NCBI GenBank assembly: GCA_021234155.1
Contig: JAJEKV010000013.1
Span: forward strand, 3,671,871 to 3,735,870
Direction: 5' to 3'
DNA from: Isoetes taiwanensis
Taxonomy: Eukaryota; Streptophyta; Lycopodiopsida; Isoetales; Isoetaceae
DNA length: 64,000 nt
Shown in pieces: positions 35,202 through 46,640 of the stretch; position 1 is the stretch's first letter; each line of letters begins with the position of its first letter. The notes under the pieces were generated by a model. The model ran no database searches, was not told where the DNA came from, and saw nothing but the letters and a program-made list of their open reading frames with translations. The position numbers and the translations under genes were made by a program.

Positions 35202-35403
35202 AAAATTGAGTAGAAATTGACGAGACCCGATGCAGGTATGCAATGACATATTTTTTTCTCCCTCTACTTTCTGCTTTACAAAAGAGCTCATGTAGATTGC
35301 CATATCTCGTAGGGACTTCGTTCAGAACTTGCTTCCAGAATTCAAATTAAACAACCCGGCGGAGACAGGACGAGGGCGTGATCCATTTATCAAAGGCATC
35401 TAT
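35202..35403 (+). pseudogene. Partial, deleted copy of the mL43 gene (intron 1 end and exon 2)
   Basis: Nearly identical to parts of the intact gene at 45 kb: a 5' upstream piece (aattgagtagaaattgacgag), then directly the exon 1/intron 1 junction (gatgcaggtatgcaatgac), the rest of intron 1, and exon 2 encoding DFVQNLLPEFKLNNP and ETGRGRDPFIKGIY. About 137 bp holding the start codon and most of exon 1 are deleted, and 15 bp are missing in frame inside exon 2. Intron sequence is retained, so it arose by DNA duplication, not retroposition. Confidence 0.85.
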
Positions 35404-36103
35404 GAAGTCGTACAAGTACGCATTTAGGAGCTTGTTTCCAAATTTGAGCAGCTTATTTTCGTGAATATTTTTTTGGGCTTCTCGTTTCAGTCTTTCTATT
35501 TTGATGGCATCTGTTGCAATGCTGTAAAAAAAGGAATGTGGTGGATTGAAATTTAGAAAGTGCAGCGATGGTGCACGGTTCAGGTTTTCTAGGGGCATAT
35601 GTGCCTCTCGGCAGATCTGATGAGGCCTCACTTTCTATCGACCATCCATCGCTCTGGCACATCTTCGAGGCTCCAAACCTGTCATCCATTGATGTTTGGT
35701 GTTCATGCTCCAGAAATGGATTTCGGGTAAAGGATTTTGGCAGAGCTTCCAGGCAGGGCTTTGACCTTTTTTTTGCTGGCCGGATTCCAATTTTTTGGCC
35801 GCTTTACATTTTTTGGAGCCAGCTCTTAGATCGCTAGATATTAGAGCAAAGCAATATCAAATGGAAGCAAAGCACCTTTAACAGCAAAAATGTTGTGGAA
35901 TCGGCAGAAACAAGGATTTTCTAGCAATACAACTGCAAATAACAAGGGATCTGAGCTCGGGATTGTGCAAATAACAAGGGATCTGAGCTCGGGATTGTGC
36001 ACAAGGGCAGATTTGGGCACAAGGGCATCCAAATTCTATGGCAGATCCAAGCAGTAACAATCGTGGAAAGCATGGGCGCTGGTTCCTGCCAGCAATTATC
36101 ACT
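35404..36103. other. Non-coding stretch
   Basis: No recognised gene. Contains an exact 32 bp tandem duplication listed separately, then the host side of the hAT-like insertion site. Confidence 0.5.
35935..35998. repeat. Exact 32 bp tandem duplication
   Basis: The unit starting gcaaataacaagggatctga is repeated once without mismatch (35,935-35,966 and 35,967-35,998). Confidence 0.9.
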
Positions 36104-37176
36104 GTCGAAAGCATAGTTGTTAGATAATGCGTTAGCCCCAAAAAAATAACGCGTTAGACAAAATTTAAAAAATAACTAATAATAACTTATGTTATTTTTG
36201 CCAAAATATTACAAGTCAAAAGCACGTTTGATTACTTTGTATAGCAAATTATAGGATATAGTGTAGGTGGTGTTTTGTAATATAAAATTGAACTAGTAAA
36301 CGGGTGCCCAGTGTTGCCGGGCAAGTGTTGTCCCACATCAATTTGGTCCCATTGCTTGAATAATATTGCCTCTTCATAGTAAACCCGCATTAACGTGTAG
36401 CTACATAATTAAATGTAAGATAGTTGCCACTTTGCATCAAGACCAACCAATGACAATGATAGGTCCCATGTTGCATGACAATGAGAGGTATCATATGCGG
36501 ATTCAGAAGGGCATGTGAGAAGGAAGTGCAAGTTTTGCATCTCTAAAGAGGAGGGCATATCATTTGATAGTTCGCTAATGGTGTGTCAAATTGAAATGTA
36601 TTGTAATAAACTAGATTTTCTTCTATAAATTACTAGAGAAATATCAAACGCAAGGCAAGTATACTATGTTCTCCACAAACCCTATAAATGCCCATCTATC
36701 TTTACATTCAACACGGTTAATTACATGCCTGTTTGGGCTACTTTAACCCATTCTTCAAACAGCATCACTAAAAAGGTAGGTAAAATAGAATGGCCTTTCC
36801 AAAGCTTTAACCTATAGAACGTGCAAAACCATCATTTGAATAAATCCTTTACATCCTAGTATGCATCTTATTGTACATGAGAAACTAACAAGTAAGCCAA
36901 CAGGTATTTATAGCTGGACATCTCTAGGTTGTCATTAAATCTCGATCCCACTTTGCCCTCATGAAAGTGACATTTATTTTAGTTTAACTAATACGTAAGT
37001 GCATTGCTTTATAGTTTACTGCACTTCTAAAGTTTGCATTACCAATCTGCCATCTTCCTATAACCAACCATTGCATATTTGCACCAAAATTCTCCAAATT
37101 CTCCATGCTCAATCTCAGCATCAACTTACTGTACAAAGGAACGTAGGATACCCCACTGGGAAATTGCATTAAAACA

Positions 37177-37946
37177 TTAATCAACTAGAACCTCTAATTC
37201 CATTTGCAGACCAGCTTTCCCAAGAACTTGGTTACATACATCAAGGATGCAAACACAAAGAATAAGATGATGTCAACTAATACAGGCATTGATGATACAA
37301 ACAGAGGCATTCCTCATATTCAGAAACAAGATTTGATATTTTTACCTTCAAAAAATCATCATATGTTAATGTCCAATCCTTGAAAAACTCTGCTTCTTCC
37401 AATGTCCGTCTCACAACTTCCTGCCAGCAGATATGCATTTTATAAATAAATTGACTTCTATCTTCAGAGTGATGCTCTGGCTCCTAATCATTTGATACTT
37501 AAGACAAATATGAAGCATCGAAACAGGCATAACAAACATTTTTAAAAATGTGACTGAACTATATTGAGATAGTTAGCTTGGCAGGATACTTGGAACTTAT
37601 AGCTTGTGCACATATGGAGGCCTCAACGTGCAACACATTCACATATAAATTACCTCCCTTTGTTCTTCTATAAGAAAAGAGCCTGACAGGTCATGCAAAA
37701 CTTCCACTATGACAGATGTTGTCACCTTTCCATTACCATCAAAATCGTACACTTGGAAATAACTGCAAACAATACATGACAAATTAGATTATCAAAAATT
37801 ATCCCTAAATTTATTTGAGCGTACAAGTGTTGTGTGCACATAAACTCACACTCAACTTAGTGCTGAAAACTTACCTGTTGACTGAATGCTGACAGTAGGT
37901 AAATAAATTCTTTGAAATTTACGTCTTCCAGCATCCTTGACATTCT
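37177..37946 (-). pseudogene. EF-hand calcium-binding protein (calcineurin B-like), captured fragment
   Basis: Four minus-strand blocks with splice-like borders encode the C-terminal part of a calcineurin B-like EF-hand protein of the kind seen in Arabidopsis At3g18430. They are 37,946-37,875 (MLEDVNFKEFIYLLSAFSQQ), 37,762-37,654 (YFQVYDFDGNGKVTTSVIVE, an intact EF loop, then DLSGSF-EEQRE), 37,420-37,346 (EVVRRTLEEAEF, TLTYDDFLK) and 37,226-37,177 (ending ELEVLVD stop). Blocks two and three join in frame. Between one and two a small exon seems missing, and the last junction is off by one base. The N-terminal half is absent. Its location inside the hAT-like element suggests capture; it is probably not functional. 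Confidence 0.7.
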
Positions 37947-38374
37947 CTACGATAGACAAATGCCATTTTTCAATACCATGCATTTGTATAAAAACAATGG
38001 CAACAACACAATAAAATTCTTGATACATAAGATGCTTTTGAAGCAGTGCAAAAAGCAGAAAACATGAAAGAAAGGGCAACATTTCAAATATTGGAAGCCT
38101 TAAAAAGGTCCCTTGCTGTATGAACCATCTATAAAAACTTGGAAGAAGAAGAAGGCGTCTATTTTTCAGAAGCAAGACAAGGTAGTGTATATCCAGAGAA
38201 CATTTAGGAGGGAAGGATTCTAGCTTCTACTTCTAGAAATAGGAGTACTTGCTGATGGCCCTAGGAGAGAGATTCCAGACTAGATGAGGATAAGAATTGA
38301 AGTACTATAAAGAATCCCTCCAACACTACAAAATCCAGCAGGACTGATGATGCTACCGTTCTGGCCTGAACGTT

Positions 38375-38510
38375 TTCCCAATAACGAAATGCAGGCTCAT
38401 TCTCTTGCAATGTTGCCAGATTGCTATAATCAAGAGGTTTACACAATCCAAACTCTGATAACTTCATGTTCTCATGTTTGTCAAGAAGTAAATTGTCAGG
38501 CTTTATGTCT
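38375..38510 (-). pseudogene. NDR/AGC-family protein kinase exon, captured fragment
   Basis: After an acceptor (tttgcag, minus strand) the frame reads RDIKPDNLLLDKHENMKLSE, FGLCKPLDYSNLATLQENE: the catalytic loop (HRDIKPDN) and the activation-segment start of plant NDR kinases. The DFG motif has become EFG, which removes the Mg-binding Asp. No other kinase exons were found nearby, so this is a single captured exon. It lies on the same strand as, and upstream of, the EF-hand fragments in the same element. Confidence 0.75.
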
Positions 38511-40050
38511 CTGCAAATTGCAAACACATTCATAGCCACATCAACAACATATTCAATGTTAATAGGAACAAAAAGTCATGTAGTCTCCTACAATAAATAT
38601 TAGCTCTTGGCTCCTTCAAGCATTTGATGTTCATATTTGAAGCCTGAGCTCAAATTTGAAAGAAACATTTGTTAGAAAGCAGCAGCACGAAGAACTGCCA
38701 CACGAAGTTAGATTTGGCTTGGCTACTTTCCTGATTTGGGCCAAAATCATGCAAAGCCATTTTGAAGTACAAAACTGTGCATCTAGCCTTGCCATAACCA
38801 TAGTCGTGCTAGGATCGGCAAGATCCGGTAAGTAGCAATCTTCTCCTTATCTGCTTCTATACCTTTTTCTTCTGCACCAGATGGACCAAAAAGCTGGAGT
38901 TATCCTTAGCCTTCGTCTGCAAATTTGTAAAGAAACAACATCCTCCGGAAGCCATAGCCATAGCCACGAGAAGGTACCAGTCTGCAAATTTCTCCATGAA
39001 GTTTGTCTTTAGCGGACTTCCTTTTACTTAAGAACCTAAAGAACCTGCAGGTAAGAAAGAAAAAACATCATCCAGAAGCCCGAGTCTGCCAAAGATCCTG
39101 CAAAATCTGCCAAATTTGTGCTTAAGGGGTACCGCCATGCCGATCTATCCAAAAAAAACAACATCCATGAGTTATAGCCATGCTAGGATTTGAAAATTCG
39201 GCAGCTCGTTCATCTGCTGCATAGAGATTGCTAAGAAGGTTTGAGTTAAAATGCGAAGAATGAGATGATCAAATTTGGCCCCAAAGCTGTTGTCGAGGCA
39301 CAAGGCCAGGAACACTCTTCCGCAAGATATCCCGACGCACCCATAACTGCCTCTGACTTGGAATTTCCATGAATTTCTGAAGCCGTAGATGAAATCAAAT
39401 GACGGAAACGGCAGCGACCTGCACAAAAGTCTCACCTGGCAGCAACGTGGACACTCTAGAATTGCTTCAAAGTGTCAACTTGCGTTTGTGCAAACGTGCG
39501 GAAAAAAAAAAAAAAAATTATACCATTTTGTTCAAAATTTCGAGACGAATCCAAATATGCGAAAATCTAACGTAAAAAACCCTTATGTTGTGTGATATTG
39601 GCATCTGAAAGCATGCCGCTCTCTGTTTGCAGACCCGGGACAAAAGGAGAACAAAAAGTGGCAATTTCTGGAGTAGCATGGGCCGATTTTGGTCTGCCAG
39701 TTTCGCCACAAGCTTGCTCTAATCTAACAGGTATGTCTTTTGCATTTTCAAAACTCATTCATCTAATTTCTGTCGTGCAGTTCTCTGTTGCAATTCTCTT
39801 TTGCGCATCAAAGGTTTAAGTGACATTCTGATTTTTCAACAGGTTAGATAAGGTATTTTCAAATTCTGATTGCATATTTAGATTCAACATGATTAAATTA
39901 GTCAAGATCATGTTTTAAATTGTTAAAATCTGATCATTTTTTTTGGCCAAAAAATAACGCGTTATCAACTTCCTAGATAATTAGTTACACGTTATTTTGA
40001 CGTTAGCCGTTAGCTAACGATAACTGCTAACAAACAACTATGGTCGAAAG

Positions 40051-42330
40051 AATGCTCAGACAATTTTCCTGTTCAGACAATGGTATCATTGTTGCGAATG
40101 GTACCATTGATCCGTGCAAGAGTTTTCATGCTAGAAAAAACACTAGCCTTTGATGTGGGAGATTCCATAAAATCTCCCATGATCTGAGGGTCCAGAAATA
40201 ACAACAAAAAGTATAACCATTAAAGAAAACGATCATTGCTAAATTAACAAGGTGCTGCGCACGGAGGGTTGCCCTCCGTGTCTCGAGGGTGAAGTGGCTT
40301 AAATCATACTTCAAAGTCATGTTTTCACAATCAATCAGAATTGCTACTTTAAACAATACAATACTTGATATCTTGACTTTATGAACAACCCATCTCCATC
40401 CCCATCCCCATCTCCATGGCTAAATCAAGATTCCTCCTTCTGCCTCTCCCTCCCTCCCTCTCTCTCAGCACTCTCCCTTAATACACACTGCATAGTGCAT
40501 ATCTTCTCCCCTAATACACAATGTGTTCGTGCATATTAGGTGTGTGTTGCATACGTGCAATGGTGTGGTATAAACATGTGTATATACCACACCATCTATG
40601 AACATGTATACGGTCTACTATACCACCCCAACACACACCATACTAGAAGAATCCTTGCCATTATCATCCGCTCCATCATCCGTCGTCATAATGGTGATGT
40701 TGCAACAGTGATGCAACATGATTTCGCGCATGTTGATCAAGCTCGACCACTTTATCTATTGGAACTCCTGCATATACATAAAAGAAGTTACTCACATCTA
40801 CATGCAATATTGTTCAAACCTCACAATCCTGCTTGTTTAAATGAATTATGAATTGAGCCTTTCTTACTCCTTAGTATTGGTGATGCCATACCTTATCATA
40901 CGATACTACCTCTGTTGTTAAAAAGCGTTTCTTTGCGAGTTTATCAAAAACTTTTGGCACATAGAAGCCTTTTCTCCGGCTATTAAACTTTTGAATTTCT
41001 TTTTGGTTACAAGCTTCCGACTCATAATCACACTCCCTTGCAAGTTACGCTTTTGCAACTTTGCAAGTTTGGTGTTTCAAGTCGAATTCTACTACTGTAA
41101 TGATTTACATTGATAATCAAGAAAAAGCAATCGAAGATACATTCTTTCATCCTCCCAACATAGTTAGCGAGATCACCTTCATAGCTTGTTCAAGGTAAAG
41201 GCCACGGGGAACAAGATTGGAATAATCCAACAACCGCCTAACATTGTCTATATCTTTGTCAATCTTTGTCGGACAACTCGAGGGATATTGTATTTTAATA
41301 GCCACTTGTTCCCCTGTCTTTTAAACTCCCTTATGAACTGCATCAAAACTTTAGTCACAAACTGCAATCATCTAATACAATTCATGGTTTGATATGAATA
41401 AGGAAAGCGGCTAAAATCTTGGAAGCTTGGCATTCAAGCGCTTTCTACTAAAAGCGACTAATTCATTTTGTTTTTGACATTTGGTTGAGGTTGACTGCAT
41501 ATATAATTGCTAGAATCTTAACCTATCAAAGAGTAAGGCAGCGGCAATGTATACAAATTTAAAAGTGGATCTGCGGTTCTAAAACCTTGAGGAGAGAATC
41601 TTCTTTACGAATGTCACCAATTTCATAGTGAAAAATCGGGGGACATATGTGCGAGGATGTTTCAAGTATACAATGAGAAGAAGATCGTCTCACAAAATTA
41701 CATGAAAGGAAGCTTCCCCGTGTTTTAGAGCAACAAGTCATGTTGTTGGACGGGCAATTGTTATTCTTCACGTTCAAGGTGTTATAAGTATTAATATCTC
41801 AATGCTACGTGCTATATACGTTTCTATAATTTCTATAACTATGGTATAATCTTGCAAAGCGCAGAAGAAATACAAAGTCTACTTTTGTATTTAATACTGC
41901 TTATTCCCAATGGACAAATATTCACTACATTCTGTTTTTGTGACATTATAGAGTATTACAGAATTTACAAATGCACATGTGCTAGGCGAGTTCGAAAGGA
42001 CTAGCACATATTTTACTTGGGCGTCTTATCATCATTCATGTACCTTACTGCGGGGGCTTACGCAACCTTTTATTAAAGAGGTCAAAGGGCGTAAAACTTG
42101 ACTTCATTGGAGGATTGCCCCGATGGTTGGGGCCATGCCGATAATAGGATTAGGCTTCACCTGGAGCCATCGGTAATGATTTCAAAATTACAGAATGCAG
42201 AAAATTATACTTCAATTTATGATCATTATAGGTTATGTTTAGAATTCAGAATTATTAAACAACATGATATGTCAACCAGATAGAGGTTTAAATCCATTAG
42301 AATTACATGACAAAATAAAGTTGCATACTA
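40051..42330. other. Non-coding stretch
   Basis: Holds a dispersed repeat (40,247-40,340), a pyrimidine-rich low-complexity run at 40,388-40,470 (ccatcc / ctccc), and otherwise no coding signal. Confidence 0.45.
40247..40340 (-). repeat. Dispersed repeat, copy 1 (inverted relative to 50.1 kb)
   Basis: Its complement matches 50,057-50,150 over about 90 bp, with shared words aaaacatgacttt, aagccacttcaccc and ccgtgcgcagcaccttgtt. It contains a perfect hairpin, CACGGAGGG (40,260-40,268) with CCCTCCGTG (40,272-40,280). Confidence 0.75.
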
Positions 42331-42339
42331 AAACAAGTA

Positions 42340-42830
42340 ATATGTGAAAGTTTGCTACGACCTATACTTGCTGCTGCAATGGGTTGATCATCAAAGTTTG
42401 CGGTGGTCTTTCGTCGGACCAAGTTGAGGAAGATATGACACAATATAATTGTTTTTGGCATTATATCGGCACCTTGGCGAAGCGGTTTCAAGAGCAGCGG
42501 CTAGTATCCGGTTAGAACCCGGTAGCCCAATGAGAAACATGATTATGATCATAGCATTATTAACAACACACCGCACATAAACCGATGGAGGAATGCAGGT
42601 TTCATCACGAATGCTAAGCATTTGCCCCGGTTTGAGTGCGACTCCACGCATCCTACAAAGCCCCACGGCAAAGCGCTCTCGCATTGTTTTCGTTCGAGAA
42701 ATGGGGATAGAAGTGACTCCCCATGTTGTAAATTCCCAGTTCCTCCCCAGAGTTTCTTCATGGATTCTTGAACAGTCCCCCAAGCAAGTCCAGCTCCTAA
42801 ACCTGCGAATCTGCATCATTGTGAACTAAA
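42340..42830 (-). pseudogene. COQ8/ABC1-family atypical kinase relic
   Basis: The minus strand holds signatures of the mitochondrial COQ8 (ADCK3-like) protein needed for ubiquinone synthesis: [14 protein letters not shown] and [10 protein letters not shown], then in another frame [18 protein letters not shown] followed by GQMLSIRDE (the family's KxGQ motif region, with Lys-Pro-Gly-Gln here), and then [10 protein letters not shown] and [14 protein letters not shown]. At least two frameshifts (near 42,690 and in the second block near 42,440) separate the pieces, and the rest of the kinase domain is missing. A decayed fragment of a duplicated gene. Confidence 0.75.
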
Positions 42831-44279
42831 TGAATACATCTCATGACTCAGCTACCTTAAGCATATAAATAATGTCAATGCATAGCAAACAAATTACACA
42901 CCCTTCTTTCCCTTGCCCTTCGCAAACCTTGCTATGGTGTGAGCAATGTAAAACTAAAGCCAAAGAAAGTTGTGCGGAACAAAGCCAATTAGTATGATCA
43001 ATCCAAAGCCAGAAGAAGACTGCCTTAAAATGCCTTAAACAACTTATAGGTAGAAACTGTTAAGGAAATACAGGAACAAAGAAAGGCCCTATATATGAAC
43101 CTTGGGTTCTTTAAATTCTGTTCAAAACTGGAAAATTCCCTTTCCTTAGCTTCAGCCCTTACCGTAAATTATGTGCAATGCTGAGTCTTCTGAACCTCTC
43201 CCATAAAATCATCCATGACTCCCTTCAGACTTGGCGTGGTGATTTCCTACAAGATTCACCTCCTAAATAGCTACTCAAGATGTGCTTGGCTGCTGAAGTC
43301 CAAAACTGAAGCTCTCTTTAGAGACCTAGCAGCTTCCTCCTTCACTTTGCTTGCTGTCATACCATGTTAGGGAGAAAGGAAAATACAGTGACTAGGCTCT
43401 CTACACAAAGTACAAACCATTGTAAGGTGGTGCTACATGAGGGCATATGTGTCATGTCACATATAAGATAAAAGGTACAGAGGATGCACTTATTAATCTA
43501 ATAGAATGGTAATGACTACATGGGCAATACCTGGTAATGACTACATGAGCACCCAAAAATTTAACCTTCTAAAAGGAGATTTGGTAACCTGCACACTATT
43601 GCAGTCAATTGAAGACACTTTATACTTATGCACCTCTTTATTCGAAAAAGTTCACGGCCACTGATTTGGTTTTATTTCCTGCCTCTTTGCACGTCTGATT
43701 GCTTCCTTTTATCATCTCCATGCACAGGGGCTGGCTTCATGATCCTGCATGGAGACACATGCTCTGAAAAACCAAAATAAGTAATTTAAGTCTTTTTTTT
43801 GCAGGCTAGGCACTGCGACCGGCCCTTGGTCCTTTTTGAGAAGGAATTTTATATCAAGTGCTGCAGAAGACTAAGATGGGTACAAAATTGTTCAATCTTT
43901 CATAACGACTTAAACCAAAGATGGCATGCATGCATGATCCACGTCTTAATACGTGGATGGCAACTTAGAATTTCCTTGTAGAAGATAGCGGGCATGGGCG
44001 ACATCAAAATTGTAAATCGTATTCTAACAAAACCATCCGGGACCTAATTCTCCTTGTTCTTCTCATTATAATTCTCAAAATCGGGCTTTACCTCTTGAAG
44101 AAAAGCGCAAAAAAAAAGAAGCCCATTGATCAGATTAAAACCCTTGTACTTTCTCTCGCTCCTTCAAGAACTCCAAGAAACGAACTAAAAGCCCTTACAT
44201 GTTTCCCATTTAGCATCATAAGCTCCAACATCGGCAAGCCCGTCCATTTCGCACATGCACTAAGCGGGCTAATCAAAGT
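42831..44279. other. Non-coding stretch
   Basis: No recognised coding or repeat structure; scattered stop codons in all frames. Confidence 0.45.
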
Positions 44280-44560
44280 ATATTTATCGGCTTGAAACCC
44301 ACTTTACGCATTTTATGAAATTGTTCCAAAGCCTCTACGCCATACCCTTCTCGTGCATATCCCGCTATGACTGTAGTATTCCATGAAACAATATCGGGTT
44401 TAACCCTTTTTCCAAAGATTGATTGGAAAAGACCTAAAAGCTCTTTTGCAAACCCGTGTTGAGCATGTGCGTAAATCGGGGCATTCCATGAAAAACATCG
44501 GGATAGATACCTTCTTTGGGGAACCCTTCTTTCCCTTGCCCGCCCGGCTTATTTGCACGA
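44280..44560 (-). pseudogene. Pentatricopeptide (PPR) repeat relic
   Basis: The minus strand reads WNAPIYAHAQHGFAKELLGL, FQSIFGKRVKPDIVSWNTTV, IAGYAREGYGVEALEQFHKM, RKVGFKP: two consecutive helical PPR units of the plant PLS type, which bind organellar RNA. A one-base loss before WNAP breaks the upstream junction (PDVF then SWN expected), and a stop follows shortly after. Only about 90 codons survive. Confidence 0.75.
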
Positions 44561-44599
44561 TTTGTGCTCTTTGGTCCCCCCAGCGGTAGTTCTCTTTGG

Positions 44600-44990
44600 T
44601 AGATGAAGGTGAAGCGTAAGAGTCCGAATCTACCCCGATCTTAGGAAAGGAGTTAGCGCCCTTTGATATTGTAGACTTCAAAGAATATCTAAGTGCATTT
44701 GAGTTTTTGGGGAGCGGGCTCCACCCCTAGTGCCGCAATATCGGTAGCCTCTCTTGAGACATCATATAGCTCCTCAAATCCACCTGTTTGATCCGATTTG
44801 CCCCGAGATTGTCTATGACCAACATTAATCCTATCCTCATCAATCGACCTAATATTAGAACCGAGAACCATTTTCTTGTAAGCGTAATGCGTCGAGATCC
44901 TCGAATTTTCGGGATAAGGATAGATATTGGCGGTCTTGGGTTAACAGTTCCCACACCGGTAGCACATCAACAATGGCGACCCTAACATTT
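44600..44990 (-). pseudogene. Unrecognised coding-like minus-strand segment
   Basis: Two short frames look protein-like (STISKGANSFPKIGVDSDSY and RINVGHRQSRGKSDQTGGFE) and lie immediately upstream of the PPR relic on the same strand, so they could be its decayed N-terminal part. I do not recognise them. Confidence 0.25.
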
Positions 44991-45022
44991 CTGGTAAGAG
45001 TAGGTTTTAGCGATCCGCAAAG

Positions 45023-45105
45023 ATATCCTAGGTATATTCCAGCATATACCTAGGATATGCCAAAAGCCCACATAAACAAGGGTTTGCCCCCCTAGGGGCA
45101 ACCCA
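45023..45105 (+). repeat. Structured inverted module, left copy
   Basis: Contains a perfect hairpin, ATATCCTAGGTATA (45,023-45,036) with TATACCTAGGATAT (45,045-45,058), then the region gcccacataaacaagggttt and a second hairpin-forming block GCCCCCCTAGGGGC. The complement of 47,104-47,183 matches it closely. It sits 93 bp before the mL43 start codon. Confidence 0.75.
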
Positions 45106-45173
45106 AAAATTGAGTAGAAATTGACGAGGAACGCATTTGCTCGGCTAAAGTAGGCTTACCGTAATAAATAAAA

Positions 45174-45186
45174 TTTAGGGTTTAGG
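45174..45186 (+). promoter_or_regulatory. Telo-box in the mL43 promoter / 5' leader
   Basis: TTTAGGGTTTAGG lies 11 bp before the ATG. Its complement is the AAACCCTAA telo-box that is frequent in promoters of plant ribosomal-protein and other translation genes, in keeping with the product of this gene. Confidence 0.6.
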
Positions 45187-45197
45187 TTTTTCCGTAT

Positions 45198-46264
45198 ATG
45201 GCGAGCAGGGGGATATGGCAGCTTCAGAAGCTGATTGTCCGATATTGCGATTTTCAGGGTGGTAGCCGTGGATGCAGGTATGCAATGACACATTTTTTTT
45301 TTCTCCCTCTGCTTTCTGCTTTGCAGAAGAGCTCATGTAGATTGCCATATCTCGTAGAGACTTCGTTCAGAACTTGCTTCCAGAATTCAAATTAAACAAC
45401 CCGCATGTTGAAGTAGTAGCGGAGACAGGACGAGGGCGTGATCCATTTATCAAGGGCATCTATTGTGAGTATCGTGTCACGTAAATTGTGGGATTTTTCC
45501 TGTATCATTATGTAATTACATGGTTGCTTCATTAGCATTCTTTCTTGGTTGTCCCAACCATATAGAATATTAAACAGGGCACCTCTATAGCATCTAATTG
45601 GTCTGTTTGCCATAAAGAACATCAGAATATGTACATGCGTGTTTCATGTGCAATAGTGAACTATCCAAAAGTTACAATGCAAGGGTTACAGTCTCACATA
45701 TTTTCCGTGCTACAAGACCTAAGCATTTATTGTCTGGCTTTGGCTTCTAAGCATTTTTTGGAACTTCTGAATGTTGGGAAGCTCACAATGTGCAATGGAG
45801 CATGCAAACAAGCATTTGCTGCATTGCAATGGTTTCATCCAGCGGCCAGCAAACCTCAAGCATGCATATGCTAAAAGACGATGCTATCTTAGATTGAATC
45901 TGCCATGTGTACATGCCATAGAACTAATGTAACAAGAAGGATAGTGAAATAAAGATAAAGTCCAAAAGTTTCTGAATAGTTGAAGCGATATGAGTTCACT
46001 TTGGAGTATTTGCTGGTGTCCTGATTAATTGTTTTCATTGATTTCGATGCAGTAAACAGGAATGAAAGAGTGATTGGTGTGAGAAACTTGGACAAGGAGG
46101 ATATTATGTTGCATGCAACCCGTCTGAGAAACTCAACTGGTCGCAAGGTGTTAAAATTAAAGACCAGGCATGTTACACGCCAACCAAGTATACAAGGCTC
46201 TTGGGATGTAAATTTGAAACTGTCAGAAAATCCTTCTCAAATTATCAATGAGTTATCCAGTTGA
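45198..46264 (+). CDS. MRPL43: Mitochondrial ribosomal protein mL43 (L51/S25/CI-B8 family)
   Basis: A three-exon gene: 45,198-45,277, 45,358-45,464 and 46,053-46,264, spliced at GT-AG borders with phases that join exactly into 132 codons plus stop. The product starts MASRGIWQLQKLIVRYCDFQ, continues with DFVQNLLPEFKLNNP, GRGRDPFIKGIY, NERVIGVRNLDKEDIMLHAT and KVLKLKTRHVTRQPSIQGSW, the full thioredoxin-like L51/S25/CI-B8 domain, followed by a short plant-specific tail. It is a component of the large subunit of the mitochondrial ribosome. No defects were seen, so it is probably functional. It is flanked by inverted structured modules, and a deleted genomic copy lies 10 kb to the left. Confidence 0.92.
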
Positions 46265-46466
46265 TGAAATGAAAACATTGGCAATGGCATGCTTTTTTGA
46301 TGCTAGAAAGTATGAAAAGCTCAAGACGAATGAGCTTTGTCAACCCTAAATTTCAGCTGCTAGAAAAGACTATTTGAAAAGCTCAACACGTTCTAGCTTT
46401 GTCTTGTAGAGAGGAAGCTTTCTGTTCTAGCAGGTTTGTCTTTATCTTCTAGCAATGCCAAAAGGT

Positions 46467-46640
46467 AAAACTAAGCCACAATAGAAATGGTCTGTCTTTT
46501 CTTCTTTGATTTGTTAATATGGCACAGTGACGGAGCTTAGCAAAGCCATGAGATAAAAAAAAAATTATGCCACAATGGAAATGGTCTCTATTCCTTCTTC
46601 AATTTCTTGATATAGCACAGTGGCGGAACTCAGCCTCGCT
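46467..46640. repeat. Imperfect tandem duplication of about 95 bp
   Basis: Copies at about 46,467-46,545 and 46,561-46,640 share gccacaat-gaaatggtct, ttcttc-tt and gcacagtg-cggag/actcagc. Located just downstream of the mL43 gene. Confidence 0.7.

Larger units (their letters stand above)
36112..40042. mobile_element. hAT-like element carrying host gene fragments (Pack-type), TSD GTCGAAAG
   Basis: The octamer GTCGAAAG lies at 36,104-36,111 and at 40,043-40,050. Between the copies the left end starts CATAGTTGTTAGATAATG and the complement of the right end reads CATAGTTGTTTGTTAGCAG, giving short imperfect terminal inverted repeats. An 8 bp TSD is the mark of hAT transposition. No transposase is present. 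Inside, on the minus strand, are exons of an EF-hand protein (37,177-37,946) and an exon of an NDR-type kinase (38,375-38,510). Both subterminal regions hold the palindromic word taacgcgtta (36,147-36,156 and 39,956-39,965). The structure is that of a non-autonomous element that has captured pieces of two unrelated host genes. Confidence 0.75.

Noticed and set aside
35347-35689. Minus-strand frames over the partial mL43 copy
   Set aside because: The plus strand matches mL43 exon 2 almost exactly, so these are antisense shadows.
39948-39970. taacgcgtta palindrome as a separate insertion end
   Set aside because: The same word occurs near the left end of the hAT-like element, so it is best treated as subterminal sequence of that element.
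42098-42283. Short plus-strand frame ahead of the COQ8 relic as a gene
   Set aside because: No domain, no splice support, and composition like the surrounding non-coding DNA.
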